Assembly (NCBI GenBank): GCA_040768665.1
Contig: JAXGMN010000017.1
Coordinates: forward strand, 124,001-188,000
Reading direction: 5' to 3'
DNA from: JABWBD01 sp040768665
GTDB lineage: Bacteria; Planctomycetota; Planctomycetia; Pirellulales; Thermoguttaceae
DNA: 64,000 nt
Below, one piece after another: positions 33,088-41,050 of this stretch. The position numbers and the translations under genes were made by a program. Every line of letters starts with the position of its first letter. Within the stretch, counting starts at the first letter, position 1. The notes beneath the pieces were generated by a model, which made no database searches, was not told where the DNA came from, and saw nothing but the letters and a program-made list of their open reading frames with translations.

Positions 33088-36000
33088 ATGTCCTGCATTG
33101 GAAAAACCCTGCCAGTCATCGCAGCAGGTCCGTTTTCGGTCGCTTGGGTGCTTGCCGCCTTCTCGCTCGCGGCCGAACCCCCGTCGCCAGTCGCTCGCCT
33201 TTACGAGCAATGTGGCTTCGAGGGGGGGCTGGTCGTTGAACTCGGCCTCGTCGACGCCGAGTTCACCGCCGCCCTCGCCGATCATGAGGCGGTCACCGTA
33301 CAGGCCCTTGCGGCGGACCCGAACCAGGCGGCCCGTGCGCGGAATGAGATCGAGGCCAGGGGACTGAATGGCAAGGTCACCGTCGAACTCTTCGACGGGG
33401 CGGCGCTTCCCTACGCCGACAACCTGGTCAACCTGATCGTCCTGCACCACGGCGATGCGATCCGCGACCGCCTTGATATTCCGCTCGACGAGATCCTGCG
33501 CGCGTTGGCCCCCGGCGGCGCGCTTTGTCACTGGAAAGCGGGGTCGCGCGGATCGGAGCCACAGATTGTCAGAAAGCCGTGGCCCGAAGAGATCGACGAC
33601 TGGCCCCATTTCCTCCACGGCCCCGATGGCAACGCCGTGGCGGCCGATCGGCGCGTCGCGCCCGCCGCGGCGCTGCAATGGGTCGTCGAGCCGATGTACT
33701 GCCGCAGCCACGAAATCGACTCGAGCCTGCCGGCCATGGTCTCCTCGGGCGGACGGCTATTCTACATCCTCGATGAAGGGCCGGTCGGGATCACCGACCC
33801 GCGGTTTCCCGCTCGCTGGTCGCTGATCGCGCGCGACGCCTTCAACGGTCTCCTTCTCTGGAAACGCCCGCTACGGCCGTGGGGCTGGCAACAGTGGAAG
33901 CCGGAGATCCGCGATGCCGATTGGCGGACGCTTCGCGGCCAACGCGGCCGTTTTCCCGCGGAAGTCCCGCGGCGTCTTGTGGCCGTCGGCGATCGCGTCT
34001 ATATGACACTTGGCTTCCATAACGCACCGCTGAGCATCCTCGACGCCGCAACGGGCGAGATCCTCCACGAGTGCCAAGGAACCGAAGGTGTTGAAGAGAT
34101 CGTCGTTGATGGAGACACCGTCTTCGCGCGGATCGAGCCTTCCCAAGCCGACGATGCGAAACGCCGCGGCGGGCGCGCCCCGCAGAAACTGGCGGCCATG
34201 GATGCCGCCGGCGGCGAAATCCGATGGTCGCAAGAGGTCGGTAACATCAGCCCGCTGACGCTCGCCGCCGCCAACGGCGCCGTCGTCTTCCAGCGCGGGC
34301 CGAGACTTCTCTGCTACGACCAAAGGGACGGCAAACCAAGATGGCAGACCGAGAGCCCGCCCGGTGGCATCGTCGTGATCCATCAAGACGTTGTTGTCGT
34401 TTCCGGCAAGAGCCGCACCGAGGGATTCTCCCTGGCCGAGGGGAAATCGCTCTGGAAAGGCCCCGCTACCGGCCGCGATCTGTTTATCATCGACGATCTC
34501 GTCTGGCGCGTCGAGGAGACGATCGGAATTCTCGAGCGGCGTGAAGAACACTGGCCGACGCTCTCCCGCTTCGCGGGAGCCCACCTGTCCGGCTACGACT
34601 TCCGGACGGGCAAACTGCGGCGGACGATCGACGTTCCCAACGCGATGTCGCCCGGCCATCACCTCCGCTGCTACCGGGGAAAGGCCACCGACCGCTTCAT
34701 TCTCTATCCCAAGCGGGGCGCCGAGTTTCTCGACCTCGAGGGCGGCGAGCACATGCGGCAGGACTGGCTGCGTGGCTCGTGCCGCTACGGGGTCTTGCCC
34801 TGCAACGGCCTGCTCTACACCCCGCCCGACCAGTGCTTCTGCTATATCGGAGCCAAGATGAACGGCCTGGTGGCCACCAGCGGCGCCGGCACGGGGGTGG
34901 CCGCCCTCGATCCTTGTTCGCCGGAGCGGCTGCTGCGAGGGCCGGCGTATGGCAAGGCCCCCGGCGCCTCGACCGGGGCCGCGGATTGGCCCTGCCACCG
35001 CGCCGACGCAAAGCGGAGCGGTTCCAACCGGCGGGCAACCGTCTCCCGCGACGTACAAATGCAATGGGAAGTCGCTCTCGGCGGCAAGCTGACGCAGCCG
35101 GTCGTCGCCGACAGCAAGGTGGTCGTCTCTGCCGTCGATCGCCACACGGTCTATGCCTTCGACGCCGGTAGCGGGAAGGAACTTTGGCGGTTCATTGCCG
35201 GCGGACGGGTCGACAGTTCGCCTACGTATCACGAGGGCCTGCTCCTGTTCGGAGCCAACGACGGCAACGTGTATTGCCTCGATGCGTCCAGCGGCCAACT
35301 CGCCTGGCGATTTCAGGCCGCCCCCAGCGCGCGGCGGATTGTTGCTTTCGGGCAGATCGAATCACCCTGGCCCGTGCACGGAACCGTTCTGGTGTTCAAT
35401 TCCCTGGCCTACGTCGCCGCGGGACGATCGACGCTGATCGACGGAGGCGCCCGCTTCTACGCGCTGGAGCCCCAGACCGGCCGCGTGGTTCACTACGTCC
35501 ATGTCCAGCAGCCGCGTCCCAACCTCTCCGAGGACGTTGGCGAACACTTTGCCATGGACGGCTCCAACATCGACGTCCTCACGACGGATGGCAAACACAT
35601 CTTCTGTACGCAGGAGATGTTCGACGCGGAATTGAACCGGATCCAGACTCCTTGGAACACCCGCTACGGCGATCGCTACTTGGGTGACGACCACCTCATG
35701 GCCACCGGCGGCCTCTTGGACGACACCGGCTTCAACCGCCTCTGGTGGACTTATGGGAATCGCTGGCCCGGTTTCCACTTCCTGCTTATCGCTCCCAAGT
35801 CGGGCAATCTGCTGGTGTTCGACTCGGAGAAGACCTGGGCGACGAAGTGGTTCGTTGAGCGGAACATCCACAGCCCGTTGTTCTATCCCGACACGACCGG
35901 CTATCTCCTCTTCTGCGACAAGAACACCACGCGGCCGTTTCTCGTCGGCGATCCCGATGCGCCCGAGCCGATCAAGTGGTTGCCGGATACGTTGATGGAG

Positions 36001-36372
36001 CCCTACCACTATGACGGTCGGCGGATTACGAACCGATACGACGATTACTCCATGGAAGTCGACAAAGGCGCCGGCTTCACGCGCGGCACTCCGGCCGTGT
36101 GGCAGGAGTATCTCCCGGTTCGTATCGAGGCCATGACATTGACGTCCGACACTCTCTTCGCCGCCGGGCCGCCGGACGTGTTCGACCCGGCCGATCCGCT
36201 GGGCGCCCTGGAGGGACGCAAAGGGGGCGTGCTCATGGCGATCGATCCGGCGACCGGGAAACAACTCTCGCGAACCGAGCTTTCCAGTCCGCCCCATTTC
36301 GACGGCATGTCCGCCGCTGGCAGTACCCTGTTTCTGGTGACTCGCGACGGGAAACTGATGGCCTGGAAGTGA
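33088..36372 (+). CDS. Secreted PQQ-propeller protein with N-terminal methyltransferase-like domain
   Basis: The 1094-residue protein starts at the ATG at 33088 behind GGGAGG; a GTG nine codons earlier is less likely. A signal peptide (residues about 8-32) is followed by a methyltransferase-like domain at about 40-155: LVVELGLVDAEFT at the SAM-loop strand, AADPNQAARARNEIEARGLNGKV, LPYADNLVNLIVLHHG and EILRALAPGGALC. The glycine-rich loop is replaced by GLVD. The remaining ~900 residues are PQQ/quinoprotein-type propeller blades (LIARDAFNGLLLWKRPL, TVYAFDAGSGKELWRF, VYCLDASSGQLAWRF). The gene at 1-1082 is a paralogue. Export plus a damaged SAM site argue against methyl transfer. Function unknown. 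Confidence 0.85.
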   Translation: MSCIGKTLPVIAAGPFSVAWVLAAFSLAAEPPSPVARLYEQCGFEGGLVVELGLVDAEFTAALADHEAVTVQALAADPNQAARARNEIEARGLNGKVTVELFDGAALPYADNLVNLIVLHHGDAIRDRLDIPLDEILRALAPGGALCHWKAGSRGSEPQIVRKPWPEEIDDWPHFLHGPDGNAVAADRRVAPAAALQWVVEPMYCRSHEIDSSLPAMVSSGGRLFYILDEGPVGITDPRFPARWSLIARDAFNGLLLWKRPLRPWGWQQWKPEIRDADWRTLRGQRGRFPAEVPRRLVAVGDRVYMTLGFHNAPLSILDAATGEILHECQGTEGVEEIVVDGDTVFARIEPSQADDAKRRGGRAPQKLAAMDAAGGEIRWSQEVGNISPLTLAAANGAVVFQRGPRLLCYDQRDGKPRWQTESPPGGIVVIHQDVVVVSGKSRTEGFSLAEGKSLWKGPATGRDLFIIDDLVWRVEETIGILERREEHWPTLSRFAGAHLSGYDFRTGKLRRTIDVPNAMSPGHHLRCYRGKATDRFILYPKRGAEFLDLEGGEHMRQDWLRGSCRYGVLPCNGLLYTPPDQCFCYIGAKMNGLVATSGAGTGVAALDPCSPERLLRGPAYGKAPGASTGAADWPCHRADAKRSGSNRRATVSRDVQMQWEVALGGKLTQPVVADSKVVVSAVDRHTVYAFDAGSGKELWRFIAGGRVDSSPTYHEGLLLFGANDGNVYCLDASSGQLAWRFQAAPSARRIVAFGQIESPWPVHGTVLVFNSLAYVAAGRSTLIDGGARFYALEPQTGRVVHYVHVQQPRPNLSEDVGEHFAMDGSNIDVLTTDGKHIFCTQEMFDAELNRIQTPWNTRYGDRYLGDDHLMATGGLLDDTGFNRLWWTYGNRWPGFHFLLIAPKSGNLLVFDSEKTWATKWFVERNIHSPLFYPDTTGYLLFCDKNTTRPFLVGDPDAPEPIKWLPDTLMEPYHYDGRRITNRYDDYSMEVDKGAGFTRGTPAVWQEYLPVRIEAMTLTSDTLFAAGPPDVFDPADPLGALEGRKGGVLMAIDPATGKQLSRTELSSPPHFDGMSAAGSTLFLVTRDGKLMAWK

Positions 36373-36375
36373 GAA

Positions 36376-36398
36376 GGCGGGCCACGCGGTGGCCCGCC
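36376..36398. terminator. Hairpin between convergent genes
   Basis: GGCGGGCCAC (36376-36385) pairs perfectly with GTGGCCCGCC (36389-36398) with a GCG loop, 4 nt after the PQQ gene stop. There is no T-tract, so it may be a bidirectional or Rho-assisted terminator for this gene and ilvC. Confidence 0.6.
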
Positions 36399-36435
36399 CA
36401 CACGATACCTATCGGCCGCGACAGCCGGCGGCTGC

Positions 36436-37440
36436 TCAGACTTCCTTGGCGTTGATCCACGACATCATCCGGCGCAGCCGGCGGCCGACTTCCTCGACCT
36501 CGTGGCTGCGCTCCTGACGCCGCATCGCCTTGAACGCCGGAGCATTGGCCTTGTTCTCCAGGATCCATTCCTTGGCGAACTGGCCGGTCTGGATTTCGGT
36601 CAAAATCCGCTTCATCTCCGCCTTGATTTCGTCGGTGACGATCCGGGGGCCGCGCGTGTAATCGCCATATTCCGCCGTATTCGAAATGCTGTACCGCATG
36701 TAATTGAGACCGCCCTGGTAGATCAGATCGACGATCAGCTTCAGCTCATGAACGCATTCGAAATAGGCCATTTCCGGCTGGTAGCCCGCCTCGACGAGCG
36801 TTTCGTAGCCGGCCTTGACCAGCGCGCTCACCCCGCCGCACAGCACGACCTGTTCGCCGAACAGGTCCGTCTCGGTTTCCTCGGCGAACGTCGTCTCGAT
36901 CACGCCCGCACGCGTGCCGCCGATCCCCTTGGCGTAAGCCAGCCCGAGTTGCAGCGCGTCGGGAGCCGCCCCCTCGCCCAGAGCGATCAAGCAGGGTACG
37001 CCGGCGCCGCGGACATACTCCGCGCGCAACAGATGGCCCGGCCCCTTCGGCGCGACCAGGATCGTCGAGACCCCCTTCGGTACCTGGAACTGTCCGAAGT
37101 GGACATTGAAACCGTGCGAGCAGATGATCGCGTTGCCGGGCTTGAGGTTATCGCGGATCTCTGCCCGAAAAACATCCGCCTGAAGTTCGTCGGGCAGGAG
37201 AATGGTGATCAGGTCGGCCTTGCGGACCGCCTCGGCCGTAGAAAGGGGCTGGAAGCCGTCTTTGACCGCCAATTCGTAGTTGGAAGTGTCGGGCAGCTCG
37301 GCGACGATCACATTGCAGCCGCTGTCGCGAAGATTCTGGGCGTGGGCATGGCCTTGCGAGCCGTAACCCAGGATGGCCAGCGTCTTGTCCTTCAGCAGCG
37401 AGAGATCCGCGTCTTTGTCGTAATAGGTCTTGGCAGGCAT
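36436..37440 (-). CDS. ilvC: Ketol-acid reductoisomerase
   Basis: The 334-residue class I enzyme has the NADPH fold motif AILGYGSQGHAHAQNL (21-37), the knotted C-terminal domain with the metal-binding ETFAEE-type stretch (IETTFAEETETDLFGEQ), and ECVHELKLIVDLIYQGG. It converts acetolactate to dihydroxy-isovalerate in valine/leucine/isoleucine synthesis. The ATG at 37440 puts the family N-terminus (MPAKTYYDKDADLS) at the start. It lies 87 nt downstream of ilvH, so the two probably form an operon; the acetolactate synthase large subunit gene is not in the window. Confidence 0.97.
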   Translation of the reverse strand: MPAKTYYDKDADLSLLKDKTLAILGYGSQGHAHAQNLRDSGCNVIVAELPDTSNYELAVKDGFQPLSTAEAVRKADLITILLPDELQADVFRAEIRDNLKPGNAIICSHGFNVHFGQFQVPKGVSTILVAPKGPGHLLRAEYVRGAGVPCLIALGEGAAPDALQLGLAYAKGIGGTRAGVIETTFAEETETDLFGEQVVLCGGVSALVKAGYETLVEAGYQPEMAYFECVHELKLIVDLIYQGGLNYMRYSISNTAEYGDYTRGPRIVTDEIKAEMKRILTEIQTGQFAKEWILENKANAPAFKAMRRQERSHEVEEVGRRLRRMMSWINAKEV

Positions 37441-37527
37441 GGTTCCATGCTCCTTGGAAGTTCGGGGTGTTCGTTGAACGAAAACAACGGGGCAGTTGCC
37501 AAAAGAGAAACGCCGGCGGCCTCGCAA

Positions 37528-38037
37528 TCAAGAACCGCCGGGTTTGCTTTCAGAAATCGTATTGGCGCCACGAACCATCGCAATGCGGCCGGTCCGCACC
37601 AACTCGATAATCCCGAAAGGCCGCATCAGCTCGATGAAGGCTTGGACTTTGCGTTCCTTGCCGGAGATCTCGATCATCACCATCTCCGGGGCGACGTCGA
37701 CGATCCGTCCTCGGAAAACATCGGTCAACTCGCGGACCTCGCTCCTCTGGCCGGGGGGCGCCGAAACCTTGATCAGCATCAGGTCCCGCTCGACGTGGTC
37801 GCGCGAGCTGATGTCGTCCACGCGAACCACGGTGACGATCTTCTCCAACTGCTTCCGGACCTGCTCCAGAATCGCATCGTCGCCGACGACGACAAATGTC
37901 ATTCGGGAAAGGCGGGGGTCCTCGGTTTCCCCCACGGCAAGGCTGTCGATGTTATAGCCTCGCGACGCCAGCATGCCCGAAATGTGCGAAAGCACCCCGG
38001 GAACGTTCTGGACCAAAGCCGACAGGACGTGACGCAT
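37528..38037 (-). CDS. ilvH: Acetolactate synthase small (regulatory) subunit
   Basis: The 169-residue protein begins MRHVLSALVQNVPGVLSHISGMLASRGYNIDSL, the ACT domain with conserved Asn and Gly loops that bind valine. A second half (LMLIKV through FGIIELVRTGRIAM) is the ALS_ss_C domain. It confers feedback inhibition on the catalytic subunit IlvB. The ATG at 38037 matches the family start; the frame extends seven codons further. A 14-bp hairpin at 38118-38150 lies in its upstream region. Confidence 0.95.
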   Translation of the reverse strand: MRHVLSALVQNVPGVLSHISGMLASRGYNIDSLAVGETEDPRLSRMTFVVVGDDAILEQVRKQLEKIVTVVRVDDISSRDHVERDLMLIKVSAPPGQRSEVRELTDVFRGRIVDVAPEMVMIEISGKERKVQAFIELMRPFGIIELVRTGRIAMVRGANTISESKPGGS

Positions 38038-38117
38038 AGCAGGACTCCGGACACGCAAGACAAAACGACCATCTTACCCCCCGCCGTAGCCTGGGACAAG
38101 AGGCTGGTCGAAAGGTT

Positions 38118-38150
38118 CACCAGGTCCCGCTTGCCGAGCGGGACCTGGTG
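38118..38150. terminator. GTCCCGCT-family hairpin
   Basis: CACCAGGTCCCGCT pairs perfectly over 14 bp with AGCGGGACCTGGTG around TGCCG. It lies downstream of DUF1638 and upstream of ilvH, so it could terminate DUF1638 transcription. Related sequences follow at 38190-38214 and occur at 59491-59515 and 60978-61073. Confidence 0.6.
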
Positions 38151-38211
38151 GGGCGTGGCTCTGGTTGTCGAGCGAGATTTACGACGCGACGTCCCGCTCG
38201 GCGAGCGAGGC

Positions 38212-38973
38212 CTACTGCGCAACCGCACGGATCACGTTTTCATCAAAGCTCGGCTCCACTCGGTGACCGGGCGGCACGACAAGGAATCGTTCTTCGTCCC
38301 ACGGCCCGTCCACCAGCGACTGGATCAGACGCATGTCGCCCTGGAGCTTCTGAAACCGCCACCCACGGTCGGCCGCCACCTGCCGGGCGTGGAGCTCGAA
38401 GCGGTCGTCGGGCTCTACTCCCATTTCGATGTAAGCCACTCCGCTGTAGTGATTCGCCATCGTGCCCAACTGCTGCCGGAGGAACTGGGCGTTGTCTTCG
38501 CCATACTTCGCCACAAGTTCCTCGTACGACTGCATCATGCCCGACTTCTGCTGAATCGACTGCGGACCGTACTGCTGCACGTCCTCACCCCGCTCGATCC
38601 AGCCGCTGGTTTTGAAATAAACGCCGGGGTTGGCGAAAAAATAATCCTGATACCGCTCTTTCGATCCCAGGAAGAAGGTGATGCAGTCGTGCGCCTTGGG
38701 AATAACCAGCGGAATGCTCCTCGCTTCGAGCCCCACCACGCCGTTGCTGCACAATCCGTAGCCGAAGAGCACGGCGTCGTACGCGTCCAGGTCCACTCCC
38801 GCAAGCGTCTCCTGCAGCCGCTGACGCATTCGGTCCTGGCCAATATCGTGCAGTCCTTTCGGCAGGAACTCAATGTCGATCCGGTTGACCGATCGCGCGA
38901 CCGCCGCACAGAGTTCGCGGAAGAAGATCTCGCAAGCAAGGAGTTTCAGATTCAAAGCATCGCTCCTGACCAA
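38212..38973 (-). CDS. DUF1638 family protein
   Basis: The 253-residue protein matches DUF1638: LKLLACEIFFRELCAAVA at the start, DAYDAVLFGYGLCSNGVVGL, then PLVIPKAHDCITFFLGSKERY. In other organisms DUF1638 genes are often near corrinoid or methyltransferase genes, but none lies here. No signal or membrane segment. The Cys and His residues in YGLCSNG and AHDCIT are candidates for metal or substrate binding. Biochemical role unknown. Confidence 0.85.
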   Translation of the reverse strand: MVRSDALNLKLLACEIFFRELCAAVARSVNRIDIEFLPKGLHDIGQDRMRQRLQETLAGVDLDAYDAVLFGYGLCSNGVVGLEARSIPLVIPKAHDCITFFLGSKERYQDYFFANPGVYFKTSGWIERGEDVQQYGPQSIQQKSGMMQSYEELVAKYGEDNAQFLRQQLGTMANHYSGVAYIEMGVEPDDRFELHARQVAADRGWRFQKLQGDMRLIQSLVDGPWDEERFLVVPPGHRVEPSFDENVIRAVAQ

Positions 38974-38978
38974 CCCCA

Positions 38979-39150
38979 GCAGCCCGGCTGCTTACTTTGC
39001 GCACAGTAACGGATGGCTCTATTATAAGGTTCCGCAGGCGAGGAAACTGGCTCGTTCGGGTGGATCAATGTAACCCGTTCGTCCAAAACGGGCGGCAGAT
39101 GAGAATCTACCCGCATATCAGCCCGGCTGCTCGAAAGCAGCCAGGCTGAT
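38979..39150. repeat. CAGCCCGGCTGCT-family repeats, including a 15-bp hairpin
   Basis: The AGCAGCCCGGCTGCT core lies at 38979-38992, just upstream of DUF1638. At 39117-39150, ATCAGCCCGGCTGCT faces AGCAGCCAGGCTGAT across CGAA, a near-perfect hairpin. The core also appears at about 40050, 40109, 40872 and 53848. The rest of 38974-39256 has no gene. Confidence 0.6.
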
Positions 39151-39256
39151 GGCAGTCGTGAGCGGAGGCGATCGTCGGCCGCACGCCTAAATGCGAGCTG
39201 CCCCGCGTGTGGTAAACTAGAGAACTCGCCTAATTGAACTGGCAACAGGCCCAATT

Positions 39257-39616
39257 GTGACTGCCTCAGACCCCACGAAAGCCACCCTCGAAATCCGCTT
39301 GGCGATTGCTCGGCAGCGCCGCCGGGTCGACCGTCGCATCGGCTCAATCCGACGCGAGGCGCAGCGGCTTCTTTCCGTACGAACGTACTTGACGCGTTAT
39401 CCGGCGTGGGCACTGACGGCCCTCGGAGCGGCCCTGACCGGCGCAACCAGCGTTCTTCGCGGGCGCTGGCCTCAGCGTCTCGGCTTGGCCTTGTTCCAGC
39501 GGGTTGGCAAAATGCTCCTGCGGCGTTTTGCCCCGGGAAGGAAGCCTCCCACCACGGCAACCGCTCCAGCGGCCGCCGAATCGCTTTCCGAGGAAAAGGA
39601 CGGCCATGGAATCTGA
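39257..39616 (+). CDS. Small membrane-associated protein paired with holin-like gene
   Basis: The 119-residue protein starts at GTG 39257. A basic N-terminal helix (about 10-45) is followed by one candidate membrane helix (ALTALGAALTGATSVL, about 52-67) and a basic then Pro/Ala-rich tail. It overlaps the downstream gene by 11 nt, which implies coupled translation. The arrangement resembles small membrane-protein pairs such as YqjD/YqjE in enterobacteria, but no clear family match is claimed. Confidence 0.6.
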   Translation: MTASDPTKATLEIRLAIARQRRRVDRRIGSIRREAQRLLSVRTYLTRYPAWALTALGAALTGATSVLRGRWPQRLGLALFQRVGKMLLRRFAPGRKPPTTATAPAAAESLSEEKDGHGI

Positions 39617-40022
39617 CCGCCCGTTGCTGACTGATCTTCGACAGCACGTCCGGGGCTTGGGCTCCGACTTGAAGGAGATGCTCGCGCTGCGCTGGCAGCT
39701 TGCCCATCTTGAGTTCGAATCGTCGGTCAAGTCAGTCCGGCGTCTGGCGACCGTTGCGGCCGTAGCGGTGGTATTTGGTCTGACCGGAGTGGCGCTACTG
39801 GCTGCGTGCGCAGCAGGTTTGCTCGATGGCCGGTTGGGTATTTCCCGTGAGGGTTGGCTCGCCACTTTGGGAACCGGCCTTCTTCTGTCAGGCGGACTGC
39901 TCGCCCTGGCCGCATGGCGTCGGTTTCGACGCGAGTTCTCCGGCCTGCGGCAGACGTTGGAGGAGCTTAGGGAAGATGCCCTCTGGCTCAAGGAGTGGAT
40001 CGGCGAGGCTGAGGATGCATGA
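39606..40022 (+). CDS. Phage-holin-superfamily-like inner membrane protein (YqjE type)
   Basis: The 138-residue protein has an amphipathic N-terminal helix (LTDLRQHVRGLGSDLKEMLALRWQLAHLEFE), two membrane helices (about 45-70, LATVAAVAVVFGLTGVALLAACAAG, and about 83-102, ATLGTGLLLSGGLLALAAW) and a C-terminal coiled segment. This is the Phage_holin_3_6/YqjE pattern. Such proteins are chromosomal membrane proteins, sometimes ribosome-associated, and need not be phage. The ATG at 39606 is chosen over an upstream one because it begins the family sequence. Confidence 0.7.
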   Translation: MESDRPLLTDLRQHVRGLGSDLKEMLALRWQLAHLEFESSVKSVRRLATVAAVAVVFGLTGVALLAACAAGLLDGRLGISREGWLATLGTGLLLSGGLLALAAWRRFRREFSGLRQTLEELREDALWLKEWIGEAEDA

Positions 40023-40096
40023 AGCATCCGGCCCGCTTGAACATCAAGCAGCCCGGCTGCTGACATCAGGCGACCGCTTGGGGCAGCGGGAGTCCG

Positions 40097-40140
40097 TTTG
40101 CCAGTAGCCGGGCTGCTGAGCCTTTTGAAATCGTGGCGGG
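40097..40140 (+). repeat. Inverted repeat arm, left of the superoxide reductase gene
   Basis: A 43-44-bp segment (TTTGCCAG, then AGCCGGGCTGCTGAGCC, then TTTTGAAATCGTGGCGGG) is present in opposite orientation at 40850-40893 with one mismatch. The pair encloses the superoxide reductase gene. Confidence 0.75.
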
Positions 40141-40193
40141 GGGTTGTAAAGCATCGCGGCCCGCCTGATTGCAAGTGCTTGCTGGGCAGCAGG

Positions 40194-40667
40194 TTAGCTG
40201 CTCTTCCACAGCCCATGCAGATCGCAGTAGGCACGGGCGGTCACGTCCTGGGCGTCTGTCATGAAGACCGCCTCCGGCTTGTCGCCCGGTTTGAGAGCTT
40301 TCGTGCAGACGCAATCGGGACCGATGAGTTGAATGCCCAGAATGGAGTGCGTCTCGGTCATTGGGTGGGGTACACTGCCAACCTTAACGCGATAGCCGCC
40401 ATCGATTCTCTCAATCACGGGCACGTGTTTTTCGCGGCCCTGGTCTTCGGTCTTCTCGACGAGCAATTCCATCGGCTCGCCGCAGTGCATCAGCGAGGGC
40501 TTGCCTGGCATGAAGATCTGGAGCATGGTGCCGCACTTCTTGCATTGGTAGACCTGAAGCGTCTCCTCCGCCGGCCTGTCTGCAGCGATTGCCGAGGACG
40601 ATGCCCCTGCCAGCACACCGCCCGCACCGATTCCCGCCGCCACCGTCAGAAAATCACGTCGCTTCAT
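40194..40667 (-). CDS. Tat-exported superoxide reductase (desulfoferrodoxin-type)
   Basis: The 157-residue protein has a Tat signal (KRRDFLTVAAGIGAGGVLAG). The desulforedoxin-like domain has Cys42, Cys45 and Cys62, but the first residue of the usual Cys-Cys pair is His61. The catalytic centre is complete: Glu79 and His81 in EKHVP, His101, His107, Cys148 and His151 in YCDLHGLW, the NHis4Cys set. It reduces superoxide to peroxide. Export makes it a periplasmic detoxifier, unlike the cytoplasmic enzymes of anaerobes. The start at 40667 is set by the Tat signal. It lies between the inverted 43-bp repeats. Confidence 0.92.
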   Translation of the reverse strand: MKRRDFLTVAAGIGAGGVLAGASSSAIAADRPAEETLQVYQCKKCGTMLQIFMPGKPSLMHCGEPMELLVEKTEDQGREKHVPVIERIDGGYRVKVGSVPHPMTETHSILGIQLIGPDCVCTKALKPGDKPEAVFMTDAQDVTARAYCDLHGLWKSS

Positions 40668-40792
40668 CTGGGTACCCTTTCCTGCGAGGAGTTGCGGAAT
40701 TTCGCCGCCCCCAAGGGGGCATTCCCTGCGCATAGGACCTGCTTCGTGCAGCACCAATCTATTGCATCGTTCCCGCCATGACAACCTCCGGC

Positions 40793-40818
40793 TAACCGTT
40801 CACGGGGCGGCCGGGGAC
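40793..40818. mobile_element. MITE-like element, left-end fragment
   Basis: TAACCGTTCACGGGGCGG followed by CCGGGGAC matches the first 26 bases of the MITE-like family, after which the sequence diverges. Only this end remains. Confidence 0.6.
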
Positions 40819-40849
40819 ATGTGCATGACATGGCGCAAAAAACAACGAC

Positions 40850-40893
40850 CCGCCACGATTTCAAAAGGCTCAGCAGCCCGGCTGCTGGCAAAG
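40850..40893 (-). repeat. Inverted repeat arm, right of the superoxide reductase gene
   Basis: This is the inverse of 40097-40140 and is immediately upstream of the FG-GAP gene region. It contains the AGCAGCCCGGCTGCT core. Confidence 0.75.
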
Positions 40894-41050
40894 GGACAGC
40901 CCCGCTGCTTGAAGTGCTGGCGGCTCGTTGGAAAAAAACGGAACGCCAATTGGGCAAGGCCCCGTTTGGTGCTAGGATGTCATCCCACGCTGGTATCCGT
41001 AACTGCAGCCGGGGATCCCGTGCGGCAGTGAACTCAGGGAGATCTGTGGA

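Noticed and set aside
36502..39009. 835-residue plus-strand ORF across ilvC, ilvH and DUF1638
   Set aside because: Entirely antisense to conserved genes; no domain features.
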